Assembly (NCBI RefSeq): GCF_003367245.1
Contig: NZ_QRGR01000004.1
Location: 310,001-374,000, forward strand
Length of the DNA stretch: 64,000 nt
Reading direction: 5' to 3'
Source of the DNA: Pontibacter diazotrophicus
Lineage (GTDB): Bacteria; Bacteroidota; Bacteroidia; Cytophagales; Hymenobacteraceae
In this document: positions 53,992 to 63,367 of the stretch, piece after piece
How the letters are laid out: each line of letters begins with the position of its first letter
Position numbering within the stretch: the first letter of the stretch is position 1
Translations under genes and position numbers: made by a program
The notes under the pieces: model-generated
Told to the model about the DNA's origin: nothing
Databases searched by the model: none
The model's input: only the letters and a program-made list of their open reading frames with translations

Positions 53992-56082
53992 ATGACCAGA
54001 AATATATTTATTGCTACTGCTGAACCTTATAGTGGGAAATCTATTGTTGCGCTGGGCCTCGTCCACATGCTCCTGAGCAAGGCGCAGAAGATAGGTTACT
54101 TTAAACCCATTATCAATTATGATCCCGAGGTGGAGCAGGATGCGCACATCGAGACGGTTATCAACCATTTTGGCCTACCCATACGCTATGAAGATACTTT
54201 TGTCTATACCCAGCAGGAGGCACTGCGCCTGGTAGAAGCTGGCTTGCAGGGCGAAATCATTGATAAAATCATCAGTCAGTATAAGAAGCTGGAGGAGAGC
54301 TACGACTTCACCGTTATTGAGGGAAGCGATTTCCTGGGGCAAGGCACGGCCTTTCAGTTCGACGCTAACGTGACGATAGCTAAAAACCTGGGTGCACCGG
54401 TCATTATAGTGGTCTCTGGCGAAGGCAAAACAGTCGAACACCTCATCAGCTCTATGCGCACCATCAAACGCAACTTTCAGGTGCGGGACGTGCAGGTGCT
54501 CGCTGTTATCGCCAATAAGGTACAGGCGGCACAGCTTGAAGAGATCGATACCTTTAACCTGTCGCAGCAACAGGACCAGACGATTTATGCGGCCATTCCG
54601 GAAGATCGGAACCTCAAAAGCCCGACCATGAAAGAGGTGCAGGAAATACTGGGCGCGAAGCTGATGTTTGGCGGGCAACAGCTTTACAACCAGGCGCACT
54701 ACTCTATCATGGGAGCCATGCAGGTGCCAAACTTCCTGAACCACATCAAGGACAACGTGCTGATTGTGACACCCGGTGACCGGGCAGACATTATCCTGAC
54801 CGCCCTGCAGGCAAACATCTCTGCTAACTACCCGAAGATTGCCGGCATCGTACTTACCGGAGGCTTTGAACCGGAGGAGCCGGTTATCCGGCTGATGGAA
54901 GGACTGGAGACGGTGGTCCCGATCATCGCAGTAAAAGAGGGCTCCTTCTATACGGCCACGATGATTGGTAACATTAAGTCAAGGATTACACCCGACAACA
55001 CAGAAAAAATTCTGCTGGCTATTGAAGCTTTTAGGGAACATGTGGATGTAAAAGCGTTGGATGAAAAAATCGTTACCTTTAAACCCGAAGGTATCACCCC
55101 GCATATGTTCCAGTATCAGCTGGTGAAGTGGGCGGGCAATAAGAAGCAGCACATTGTGTTGCCGGAAGGCAACGACGAGCGTATTCTGCGGGCAACGGCG
55201 CGCCTGATCCAGCAGGACATCGTAGACCTGACGCTCCTGGGCGATGCCGGTGAAATCACGGCATCTGTCAAGCGGCTTGACATCGGCCTTGACCTTAGCC
55301 GAATTCGCATCATCAACCCGGCGGAGTCAGAGTTCTACCCGGAATATGTAAATACATTCTACGAATTGCGGAAGAACAAGAACGTGCAGCTTGAAATGGC
55401 CCGCGACCTGATGACCGATGTCTCCTACTTCGGCACCATGATGGTGTACAAGGGGCATGCTGACGGCATGGTGTCCGGTGCCGTGCACACCACCATGCAT
55501 ACCATCCGGCCTGCCCTGCAGTTTATCAAAACCAAGCCCGGGGTTTCCGTTGTTTCTTCGGTATTCTTCATGTGCCTGCCCGACAGGGTATCGGTTTTCG
55601 GGGATTGCGCCGTTAACCCAAACCCCACAGCCGATGAGTTAGCCGAGATTGCCATTTCTTCTGCCGAGAGCAGCCAGCGCTTTGGCATTGAACCCCGCGT
55701 TGCCATGCTCTCCTACTCTTCCGGCACTTCCGGGGAGGGAATTGATGTGGAGAAGGTGCGCAAAGCCACAGAGATAGTAAAGCAGAAAAGGCCTGACCTG
55801 AAGGTGGAAGGCCCGATACAGTACGATGCTGCCGTAGACCCGCTGGTGGGCAAACAAAAGCTGCCCGGCTCAGAGGTAGCGGGGCGGGCCAGTGTACTGA
55901 TATTCCCGGATCTGAACACAGGAAACAACACCTACAAAGCGGTGCAGCGCGAAACCGGTGCTTTGGCCATTGGGCCTATGCTGCAGGGGCTCAACAAACC
56001 GGTAAACGACCTGAGCCGCGGCTGTACCGTAGAGGATATCTTTAACACGGTGGTGATTACAGCTATCCAGAGCCAGTCCTAA
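53992..56082 (+). CDS. pta: Phosphate acetyltransferase
   Basis: Pta turns acetyl-CoA and phosphate into acetyl phosphate and CoA. This is the long form of 696 residues: an N-terminal BioD-like P-loop domain (IFIATAEPYSGKSIVALGLV), a DRTGG domain at about 215-325, and a C-terminal PTA_PTB catalytic domain from about 370 (HIVLPEGNDERILRA). The last has the conserved YSSGTSGEG and ELQYDAA-like KVEGPIQYDAAVDP blocks. It is followed by ackA after 88 bp on the same strand, making the usual acetate-overflow and acetyl-phosphate pair. All domains appear intact. Confidence 0.96.
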   Translation: MTRNIFIATAEPYSGKSIVALGLVHMLLSKAQKIGYFKPIINYDPEVEQDAHIETVINHFGLPIRYEDTFVYTQQEALRLVEAGLQGEIIDKIISQYKKLEESYDFTVIEGSDFLGQGTAFQFDANVTIAKNLGAPVIIVVSGEGKTVEHLISSMRTIKRNFQVRDVQVLAVIANKVQAAQLEEIDTFNLSQQQDQTIYAAIPEDRNLKSPTMKEVQEILGAKLMFGGQQLYNQAHYSIMGAMQVPNFLNHIKDNVLIVTPGDRADIILTALQANISANYPKIAGIVLTGGFEPEEPVIRLMEGLETVVPIIAVKEGSFYTATMIGNIKSRITPDNTEKILLAIEAFREHVDVKALDEKIVTFKPEGITPHMFQYQLVKWAGNKKQHIVLPEGNDERILRATARLIQQDIVDLTLLGDAGEITASVKRLDIGLDLSRIRIINPAESEFYPEYVNTFYELRKNKNVQLEMARDLMTDVSYFGTMMVYKGHADGMVSGAVHTTMHTIRPALQFIKTKPGVSVVSSVFFMCLPDRVSVFGDCAVNPNPTADELAEIAISSAESSQRFGIEPRVAMLSYSSGTSGEGIDVEKVRKATEIVKQKRPDLKVEGPIQYDAAVDPLVGKQKLPGSEVAGRASVLIFPDLNTGNNTYKAVQRETGALAIGPMLQGLNKPVNDLSRGCTVEDIFNTVVITAIQSQS

Positions 56083-56170
56083 TTTTTTTTTTACAAGCTA
56101 AGGCTGACTGCTGTCGCCCTGGCTTGCCATGCACCCGAAAGCACAGGTGCTACTAAATCAGCTTATACCC

Positions 56171-57397
56171 ATGAACATATTTGTCGTCAATTCCGGAAGC
56201 AGTTCCATTAAATACCAGTTGTTCCGTATGCCCTCCGAAACGCCCCTTTGCAGCGGCCTGGTAGAACGCATCGGCTTAGATAATGCCGCCATCACCCATC
56301 AGACTGGAACCGGGGAAGAAGAGAAAGTAGTAAAGCGTACCCTTAGCCTGCCCGACCATGAGGCAGGCCTGCTGGCCGTAACGCAGCTGCTGGCTTCCCC
56401 TGAAGTGGGTATGATCCAGGACCCGCAGGAGATTGATGTAGTCGGCCACCGCGTGGTGCACGGGGGCGAGGCTTTTGCCGCCACCGCCTTTATAACGCCC
56501 GCAGTCAAGGCCGAAATAAAAAAGCTCTTTTCCCTGGCGCCCCTGCACAACCCCTCTAATTACCTGGGCATCGAGGTAGCCGAAAGGATATTTACCAATG
56601 CCCGGCAGATAGCCGTATTCGATACTGCTTTTCATCAGACCATGCCCGAAAAGGCCTTCCGCTACGCCATTCCGAACGCTTTTTACACGGAGCAACGCAT
56701 TCGCGCCTATGGTTTCCATGGCACCAGCCACAAGTATGTTTCGGAGCAGGCAGCCCAATACCTTCAAAAGCCGGAGGCAAAGCTTATAACTATTCACCTT
56801 GGCAACGGCTGCAGCATGGCTGCCGTTGCCAACGGACGCTCCATAGACACCAGCATGGGTTTTGGCCCCCTGGCTGGCCTGGTGATGGGCACCCGTTCCG
56901 GGGATATTGACCCCTCCATTATTTTCCACCTGATAAACCAATTGGGATACAGCCCGGAACAGGTGAGCACACTGCTGAATAAACAAAGCGGCATGCTGGG
57001 TCTGACAGGCCACAGCGACATGCGCGACATCAGCCAGGAAATGAACGAAGGCAGCCACGAGGCCGCACTGGCCTACGACATGTATGCCTACCGGATAAAG
57101 AAGTACATTGGCGCTTATGCCGCCGTGCTGAATGGTTTGGATGCTATCGTGTTCACAGCCGGAGTGGGCGAAAATGATGCAACTGTACGCGCGGATGTGT
57201 GCCAGGACATGGACTTCCTGGGCATCCAGCTCGACATAGAAAAGAACCAGGAGCGTTCCAAAAGGCCACGCGAAATCAATACTCCAGGCTCTCGTGTAAA
57301 AATTCTGCTGATTCCTACGAACGAAGAACTGGAAATCGCACAACAGTGCATAACCTTGCTGGAAGATAGCAGGGCTGCATCCTCATCAGAAAATTAA
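56171..57397 (+). CDS. ackA: Acetate kinase
   Basis: AckA converts acetyl phosphate and ADP to acetate and ATP. I place the start at the ATG at 56171 (MNIFVVNSGSSSIKYQL, 408 residues); a frame opening at 56129 adds 14 residues outside the family. The ASKHA-fold marks are present: NSGSSS at the start, GHRVVHGGE, FDTAFHQTMPEKAFRYAIP, HLGNGCSMAAV and GLDAIVFTAGVGEN. The length is normal. It is the second gene of pta-ackA. Confidence 0.96.
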   Translation: MNIFVVNSGSSSIKYQLFRMPSETPLCSGLVERIGLDNAAITHQTGTGEEEKVVKRTLSLPDHEAGLLAVTQLLASPEVGMIQDPQEIDVVGHRVVHGGEAFAATAFITPAVKAEIKKLFSLAPLHNPSNYLGIEVAERIFTNARQIAVFDTAFHQTMPEKAFRYAIPNAFYTEQRIRAYGFHGTSHKYVSEQAAQYLQKPEAKLITIHLGNGCSMAAVANGRSIDTSMGFGPLAGLVMGTRSGDIDPSIIFHLINQLGYSPEQVSTLLNKQSGMLGLTGHSDMRDISQEMNEGSHEAALAYDMYAYRIKKYIGAYAAVLNGLDAIVFTAGVGENDATVRADVCQDMDFLGIQLDIEKNQERSKRPREINTPGSRVKILLIPTNEELEIAQQCITLLEDSRAASSSEN

Positions 57398-57496
57398 CGT
57401 TTTGGCAGACGTAGAAACAAGCTTCCGTTGAGGTTGATTTGAGGCTCACCAAGCGGGAGGCTGTGGTTGTTTTTCAGATAGCCCCAGTAAGCCAGC

Positions 57497-58087
57497 TTAT
57501 GACTTCAAGGCGTTCACGACTTCCGGGCTTAAGGGAGAAACAGCCGGCCCAAAGTAATGGGTCAGGTCCCCATTTTCATCAACCAGGTATTTGCTGAAGT
57601 TCCAGTCAGGTTGGTGGGCATTCCAGCCATTCTGCCCGGCATGGGTCAGCCAGTGGTACACCGGGTTCTGCTCACTTCCTTTCACGACGCTGCTTTTCTT
57701 TGTTAAGGGGAAGGTAACACCGTAGTTTACCTGGCAGAATTGGGCGATGTCGGTGTCATTGCTCTTTTCCTGTTCCCGGAAGTCATTCGCCGGGAAACCC
57801 ATGATCACGATGTTATCCTGAAACTGTTCGTGCAGTTGCTGCAGCTCCTCATACTGACCGGTATAGCCACAATTAGAAGCTGTGTTTACCAGGAGCACCT
57901 TTTTGTTTTTGAATTGGCTAAAGTCCAGCACCTGCCCATTGTTTTGGGTCGTTTTTAAGCCGTAAAATGGCACTCCAGGAGGAACACCCTGTTTATTGCT
58001 TAAAACTTTTCCTTTCGCGCTCGTAGATTTACTCAAGCGCATGATAAGCGGGTAAAGCTTCTTTAATATTATTTGCTTCAATGTCAT
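57497..58087 (-). CDS. Glutathione peroxidase
   Basis: I start this gene at the ATG at 58087 (MTLKQIILKK, 196 residues). The peroxidatic Cys is in NTASNCGYTGQYEELQQL. The FPANDF motif and WNFSKYLVD supply the Trp-Asn part of the active site. Bacterial enzymes of this type usually use thioredoxin in place of glutathione. The N-terminal extension of some 45 residues is not a clear signal peptide. It is the last gene of the leftward redox cluster and is convergent with ackA. Confidence 0.92.
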   Translation of the reverse strand: MTLKQIILKKLYPLIMRLSKSTSAKGKVLSNKQGVPPGVPFYGLKTTQNNGQVLDFSQFKNKKVLLVNTASNCGYTGQYEELQQLHEQFQDNIVIMGFPANDFREQEKSNDTDIAQFCQVNYGVTFPLTKKSSVVKGSEQNPVYHWLTHAGQNGWNAHQPDWNFSKYLVDENGDLTHYFGPAVSPLSPEVVNALKS

Positions 58088-58144
58088 CGTTTCTGTGTTT
58101 AATATGATTTGAATAAGGGGAAACAAAAAATTGCTGCCGCTAAC

Positions 58145-59167
58145 CTATGCTTCTTCCCCTTTTATCTCCTGCATGATTTCAGAGAAAACCCTGTAAGACT
58201 TTACACGGTCTTCATGGTCGTAAACATGCGAAACCACCATCACCTCATTTACCCCGGTCTCCTGCAAAAACGCCTCTGTCTTCTTCTTCACCGTTTCCTT
58301 ACTGCCCACAAAAACATACTTCAGCATGCGCTGGAAAGCAGGATTTTCTGATAGCTCGCGCAATTCGGGCGTCATGTCTACCGGTGGCTGCATGTAATCC
58401 ATTTGCCCCGTCATCACGCCCAGCATCATCCGGATCATAGAAGTTGAGATTCTTTCTGCCTCCTGATCAGTATCGGCCGCAATAACGTTGATACAGGCGA
58501 TGGTATAAGGCTCCTGCAGGTATTCGGATGGCTGGAAATTGTTATAGTAGATGGTTAGCGCCTCAAATAACTGCGCCGGGGCAAAATGGCTGGCAAATGC
58601 ATAGGGCAATCCTTTTTCTGCCGCAAGATGGGCGCTGTCGGTGCTGGACCCTAGAATATAAACAGGCACCTCCACTCCTTCTGCAACAGTAGCCCGCACC
58701 TGGGCACCACGGTTATCAGGCGAAAAGTATTGCTGAATCTGGCTTACTTCTTCCGGGAATTTATACACCGACTGCATCCTGTCGGAGCGGATGGCGTGCG
58801 CTGTCACCTGGTCAGTGCCGGGAGCTCTACCCAATCCCATATCAATGCGGCCGGGAAACAGCGAGCCCAGCGTTCCAAACTGTTCGGCCACAATCAAGGG
58901 GGAGTGGTTGGGCAGCATGATGCCTCCGGAACCTACTTTAATTTTTTCGGTTCCGCTGGCAATGTAGCTAATCATTACCGAAGTGGCTGAACTGGCAATA
59001 CTGATCATATTGTGATGCTCCGCGAGCCAGAAACGGGTATAACCAAATTCCTCGGCTTTACGGGCAAGTTCTAAACTGTTTTTAAGTGCAGCACCGGGTG
59101 TAGAGCCAGCAGCAACAGAGGCTAGTTCCAGCACGGAATAAGCTGTATCTATTTTTATCTTTGACAT
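58145..59167 (-). CDS. LLM-class flavin-dependent oxidoreductase
   Basis: A luciferase-like TIM-barrel enzyme of 340 residues. The markers are GYTRFWLAEHHNM, IASGTEKIKVGSGGIMLPNHSP, RIDMGLGRAPGTD and the phosphate loop VYILGSSTDSAHLAAEKGLP. It uses FMN or F420-like flavin to oxidise an aldehyde, alkane or similar compound; the substrate is not known. It sits 57 bp upstream of the glutathione peroxidase gene on the same strand. A second, different LLM enzyme lies at 62256. Confidence 0.9.
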   Translation of the reverse strand: MSKIKIDTAYSVLELASVAAGSTPGAALKNSLELARKAEEFGYTRFWLAEHHNMISIASSATSVMISYIASGTEKIKVGSGGIMLPNHSPLIVAEQFGTLGSLFPGRIDMGLGRAPGTDQVTAHAIRSDRMQSVYKFPEEVSQIQQYFSPDNRGAQVRATVAEGVEVPVYILGSSTDSAHLAAEKGLPYAFASHFAPAQLFEALTIYYNNFQPSEYLQEPYTIACINVIAADTDQEAERISTSMIRMMLGVMTGQMDYMQPPVDMTPELRELSENPAFQRMLKYVFVGSKETVKKKTEAFLQETGVNEVMVVSHVYDHEDRVKSYRVFSEIMQEIKGEEA

Positions 59168-59301
59168 ATTAAATTTATTCTTTTAAAAACGGAAACTAAG
59201 GTCCACGAGGTAACTGCCAGACCTTTTCATCAGAACAGGCAACAGTTAAAGCGGGATGGAGCTGGTAATTGGGAATCAGGTATCAGAGGCTAGTTTCTGC
59301 A

Positions 59302-59964
59302 TTAACTGTGTTCTACTCCTGCCAGATTAAATACGCCTTCCAGTGTATTGGTATGTACGCCAGGGGCAGCAGCAACACCTGCGTTGATCATTGCCTGAGC
59401 CACCACTTTCCCATGAATCGGGCGGTATTTGGTTACCACGCCGACAGTACTCAGGAAGTTCAAAACTTTATAGGCTAGCTTTTCTCCTGTGCGCTCTTCC
59501 TTTCTGTCGCCATACAATAAACCTGGCTGGATTAAATAAGTACTCGGAAATTCAAGCCTTTTAACATCCCGTTCCAGTGTTCCTTTCATTCTTGAGTAAA
59601 AGATAACTGAATCCGGACTGGCAGATGGCGAAGATACAAGTACATAGACAGGTATTTCATTCTGTGCCGCCGCCCGGGCAAACTGGTACTGATACAGGTA
59701 ATCAACTTTATACTGTGCGTTTTGCCCTCCTGCCTGCTTGAGGGTGGTACCTAATGTTGAGAAAAACACGTCTCCTTTTACCAGGTGCTGCCATGCGTCC
59801 GGGGTATCGAAATTGATGAGATGCTCTTCCAGTTTAGCATTGTCTATACCCAAAGAACGTCTTCCAAAAACAATGACTTTATTGAATCTGTCATCTGCCA
59901 GTAGCAAATGAACAAGCTGCGTTCCTACCAAACCTGTGGCTCCTATGACGACTGCTGTTTTCAT
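59302..59964 (-). CDS. NAD(P)H-binding oxidoreductase, HTATIP2/TIP30-like
   Basis: The 220-residue Rossmann protein starts MKTAVVIGATGLVGTQLVHLLL, with the GxxGxxG dinucleotide loop. YKVDYLYQYQFARAA and YVLVSSPSASPDSVIFYSRMKGTLERDV follow, as in atypical short-chain dehydrogenases of the TIP30/NmrA-like kind. The Tyr-x3-Lys dyad is kept as YSRMK. The substrate is unknown. It lies 38 bp downstream of the SDR gene on the same strand, so the two are probably cotranscribed. Confidence 0.87.
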   Translation of the reverse strand: MKTAVVIGATGLVGTQLVHLLLADDRFNKVIVFGRRSLGIDNAKLEEHLINFDTPDAWQHLVKGDVFFSTLGTTLKQAGGQNAQYKVDYLYQYQFARAAAQNEIPVYVLVSSPSASPDSVIFYSRMKGTLERDVKRLEFPSTYLIQPGLLYGDRKEERTGEKLAYKVLNFLSTVGVVTKYRPIHGKVVAQAMINAGVAAAPGVHTNTLEGVFNLAGVEHS

Positions 59965-60002
59965 ACTTTCATTTTAATTTTTTACTTTAACATGGTTTTC
60001 CT

Positions 60003-60851
60003 TCACGGCGTTCTTAACGAACCTTTTGGCTGGCGGGTGATAAGCTCTTCCGAGGCTTCCCAAAGTTTTTGCGCTACATGAGGCTTCACCTGCGCGTTCT
60101 TTCTGCCGGGTTTCCGCTTGTAATAGTATTCGCCTTCTTCCCAATCCTTGCCTGGTTCGCTGGAGATGAGCCAGATTAATGTGTCTGCTCCCTTTTCCGG
60201 CGATATTAAAAACAGGCGTTTAAGTGGTGTTTCATAAATCCATTTGATAAAACCACTACCCTCACGCGCAAAACCAGTTTCTACACCACCGGGGTGGAAC
60301 GATGCGGCACTGACGCCTTTAAAACGTTTGCTCAATTCCATAGCATGGAGAATGTTCATCAGTTTGGCTGTTCCATAAGCACGAAGACTATTATATCCCT
60401 TCTCACTTTCCAGATCATTAAAGTCAATTTTCCCCATGGTATTGCCAACACTGGAGGTGTTTATGACCACCGCCTTCGATGCCTCTAATCGCTCCTGCAG
60501 CAGTTGGGTCAGGAGAAAGCCTGAGAGGTGGTTTACCTGCAAGGTCATTTCATGGCCATCGGCTGTGATACGCCTATCGGCTATAATCCCCCCGACATTG
60601 TTCACCAGCACATCAATCCGGGGATACTTCTCCAGCAAGGTCTTCGCAAAATGCCTTACCTCCGAAAAGCTGGCATAATCAACGAGATAATAATCACAGC
60701 CTAACTCCGCTGCCAGTTCCCTAGTTGCTTCGGAGCGTCCTGTTATAACCACCTGAGCTCCCATACTGTTTAGCATTCTGGCTGCCGCCGCCCCTATTCC
60801 TGAGCTTCCACCCGTAATCACGATCAATTTTCCGCTCAGTTCTGTTTTCAT
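60003..60851 (-). CDS. Short-chain dehydrogenase/reductase
   Basis: A classical SDR of 282 residues: cofactor loop TGGSSGIGAAAARML, NNVGG motif after strand 4, and catalytic Ser and Y-x3-K in NTSSVGNTMG and YGTAK. The C-terminal half resembles retinol dehydrogenase- or WWOX-like members (SFHPGGVETGFAREGSGF). The substrate is not predictable. It is the first gene of a pair with the NAD(P)H-binding protein. A perfect 19-bp inverted repeat lies 130 bp upstream and could control it. Confidence 0.92.
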   Translation of the reverse strand: MKTELSGKLIVITGGSSGIGAAAARMLNSMGAQVVITGRSEATRELAAELGCDYYLVDYASFSEVRHFAKTLLEKYPRIDVLVNNVGGIIADRRITADGHEMTLQVNHLSGFLLTQLLQERLEASKAVVINTSSVGNTMGKIDFNDLESEKGYNSLRAYGTAKLMNILHAMELSKRFKGVSAASFHPGGVETGFAREGSGFIKWIYETPLKRLFLISPEKGADTLIWLISSEPGKDWEEGEYYYKRKPGRKNAQVKPHVAQKLWEASEELITRQPKGSLRTP

Positions 60852-60980
60852 AGCAAACTTTCTTTTATTACGCCTGGTAGTAAAATCGAATGGGCTGCGA
60901 GCATTTTAGCATCAGCCTTTTGTTCTGTAACCCTAGCTTAACCCTTCGGCAGCTTAATTGTTATTCACAAGCGCTCGAGT

Positions 60981-61021
60981 AATCACAAGAATGTAGTTAT
61001 TGTAACTACATTCTTGTGATT
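60981..61021. promoter_or_regulatory. Perfect 19-bp inverted repeat between pirin and SDR genes
   Basis: AATCACAAGAATGTAGTTA (60981-60999) is repeated exactly in reverse complement at 61003-61021 around TTG. The inner GTAGTTA-N3-TAACTAC resembles operators of HxlR or MarR regulators. It lies 9 bp after the pirin stop and upstream of the SDR start, so it could be an operator or a pirin terminator without a T-run. Confidence 0.75.
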
Positions 61022-61030
61022 TGTTCGCTC

Positions 61031-61945
61031 TTATGATAGTGCCTGGGGCGAAGGGTTACCGGCGGGCCTGGAGCGGTCTTCCGGAAGCGGGACAAATTCC
61101 TGGTTGTCTGTAGGAGGTAAAAGGATTCTCCCCTCCTTCCAGTCTGCCTTTGCCTGCTCAATTCGGTCTTTTCTGGAAGAGACAAAGTTCCACCAGATAA
61201 ATCGCTCTCCCAGCGGTTCGCCTCCTAAATACATCAGCGTCGACGTTTCTTTTGCAAGTATCGCCGGGTCTGCCCCCTTGCTAAAGACGAGCATCTGACC
61301 CGCAGCATACGTTCTTCCTGAAACTTCAATACTTCCTTTCGCAACATAAATACCCCGCTCCGTATGTCCTGCAGGTAGTCCGAAACGCGTTCCCTGATCC
61401 AGGATGACGTGCAGGTAAAATAAGGGAGAGTGCGTGTTCACATGACTTTTCAAGCCAAACGCTTCCCCCGCTATCAGCCGCATCCATACCCCAGTATCCG
61501 TAAAAATGGGTAGCTCTTCTGATTTGTAATTATTGAAAGAAGGGGCAGCCTCTTCCTCTTTTTCGGGCAGGGCCACCCAGGTCTGTATCATCTCCAGTTT
61601 TCCTCCAGCCAGGGCAGCAGGGTCTTCGAAACGTTCTGAATGGGCAATGCCACTGCCGGCCGTCATCCAGTTCACTTCTCCGGGACGTATCACCTGCTGC
61701 ACCCCTGTGCTGTCGCGGTGCGTCACCTGCCCTCCAAACAAATAACTTACGGTAGATAACCCGATGTGCGGGTGTGGCAGCACATCCATGGAAGTGGTTG
61801 ATGAAGGCTGTATATCGACAGGGCCTGCATGATCCATAAAAATAAAAGGGCCTACCATTCTTCGCTTGCGGAAAGGAAGGATTCGGCGTACATCCATTCC
61901 AGGACCGATGGATGCTTTACGTGCTTCAATGACAATATCCAGCAT
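61031..61945 (-). CDS. Pirin-family protein
   Basis: A bicupin of 304 residues with the pirin opening RRILPFRKRRMVGPFIFMDHAGPV. The metal-binding motif HPHIGLSTVSYLFGG follows, with a later His in SGIAHSER and a Glu nearby. Pirins bind iron; some are quercetin dioxygenases and others act as redox-sensing regulators. No signal peptide is seen. It reads leftward and is separated from the SDR gene by the 19-bp inverted repeat. The 310-bp gap on the other side, toward the divergent LLM gene, shows no gene. Confidence 0.93.
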   Translation of the reverse strand: MLDIVIEARKASIGPGMDVRRILPFRKRRMVGPFIFMDHAGPVDIQPSSTTSMDVLPHPHIGLSTVSYLFGGQVTHRDSTGVQQVIRPGEVNWMTAGSGIAHSERFEDPAALAGGKLEMIQTWVALPEKEEEAAPSFNNYKSEELPIFTDTGVWMRLIAGEAFGLKSHVNTHSPLFYLHVILDQGTRFGLPAGHTERGIYVAKGSIEVSGRTYAAGQMLVFSKGADPAILAKETSTLMYLGGEPLGERFIWWNFVSSRKDRIEQAKADWKEGRILLPPTDNQEFVPLPEDRSRPAGNPSPQALS

Positions 61946-62255
61946 GACAACATTTTATGATTTCTTTCATGAAACGTAAATCTTCGTATTTTAGCAGAAT
62001 ATATTTTGCTACCCACCGCCAAAAGAAAGAGACAATTTTATTCCTTCTTCTTCAACAGGCATTTATGTTAAGACCAATAACAGAAAGGAATTATTTGGAA
62101 TACAGCCCTTTGCACGGCAAGTTCCTTTTGGCGTGTTAGAGGCAAAAGCGGGATCATCTGAAAAGGAGGTATAAATTGAATGACATTTAAGTTGCACTTT
62201 CGTTACCACAGGTAATGACTGTTCGTTTTTTTCAAAAAATATAATCGCACCGCAT

Positions 62256-63299
62256 ATGGAAATAGGAATAACAACTTTTGTAGAAAACACCCCTGACCCT
62301 TCTACCGGAAAACTGCTAAGCCCCCATGAACGAATGATGAACCTGATGGAAGAAATAGAACTGTCGGACCAGGTGGGCTTAGATGTATTCTCCATTGGCG
62401 AGCACCACCGGCCTGATTTTATTGTGTCTTCGCCCGCAGTTGTGTTGGCAGCGGCGGCAGTTAAAACAAAGAATATTAAACTTTCTAGTGGCGTAACGGT
62501 GCTAAGCTCGGATGACCCTGTTCGTGTTTACCAGGATTTTGCGCACGTGGATCTGCTTTCGAAAGGCAGGGCGGAAATTATGGCAGGCCGGGGTTCATTT
62601 GTTGAGTCTTTCCCGCTCTTTGGAAATGATCTGAAAGACTATAACTCTCTATTTGCTGAAAAACTGGAACTGCTTGTTCAGTTGAACAAAAGTGAAAAAA
62701 TAATTTGGGAGGGAAAACACAGGCCTTCCATAGATAACCGTGGTGTTTACCCGAGGCCATACCAGCAGGAATTGCCGCTCTGGGTGGCAGTAGGCGGCAC
62801 CCCCGAATCAGTAGTGCGGGCAGCAACATACGGCTTACCCATGGCTCTGGCCATTATTGGTGGAATGCCGGAACGCTTTGTTCCTTTGACAGACCTTTAC
62901 AAAGAAACCTATAAGAAGTCCGAACACGATCCGGCAAAGCTCCAATTGGCAATCAATTCACATGGATATATTGCGGATGACTCCCAGACGGCTGCTGATG
63001 AATTTTACGGCCCTTACGCCTATGTGATGAGCAAAATTGGGCGTGAACGGGGATGGTCTCCCATGACCAAAGAGCATTATGATATGATGCGCACACCAGA
63101 AGGCTCTTTGCTGGTAGGCAGTCCGCAACAGGTTATAGACAAGATTCTATGGGAGTATGAGCTGTTTGGAAACACCCGCTTTCTGTTGCATATCAGCGTG
63201 GGCACTTTGCCACATGCAAAAGTCATGCACGCCATAGAGTTGTTAGGAACGGTGGTGGCACCAGCCGTGAGAAAGGCGGTGGAGAAGCAGCAATCATAA
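62256..63299 (+). CDS. LLM-class flavin-dependent oxidoreductase, second copy
   Basis: A 347-residue luciferase-like enzyme that differs clearly from the first one in the window. It starts [20 protein letters not shown] and has [59 protein letters not shown] and [20 protein letters not shown]. This subgroup is often annotated as a putative luciferase-like monooxygenase of unknown substrate. It reads rightward, divergent from the pirin gene, so both may answer to the same signal. Confidence 0.9.
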   Translation: MEIGITTFVENTPDPSTGKLLSPHERMMNLMEEIELSDQVGLDVFSIGEHHRPDFIVSSPAVVLAAAAVKTKNIKLSSGVTVLSSDDPVRVYQDFAHVDLLSKGRAEIMAGRGSFVESFPLFGNDLKDYNSLFAEKLELLVQLNKSEKIIWEGKHRPSIDNRGVYPRPYQQELPLWVAVGGTPESVVRAATYGLPMALAIIGGMPERFVPLTDLYKETYKKSEHDPAKLQLAINSHGYIADDSQTAADEFYGPYAYVMSKIGRERGWSPMTKEHYDMMRTPEGSLLVGSPQQVIDKILWEYELFGNTRFLLHISVGTLPHAKVMHAIELLGTVVAPAVRKAVEKQQS

Positions 63300-63367
63300 T
63301 CTAAAACAGAAGCAAAGGAACAGAGAGCCGAAAACGAACCATCATAGTCTAAGCCCATCAGCAGATC

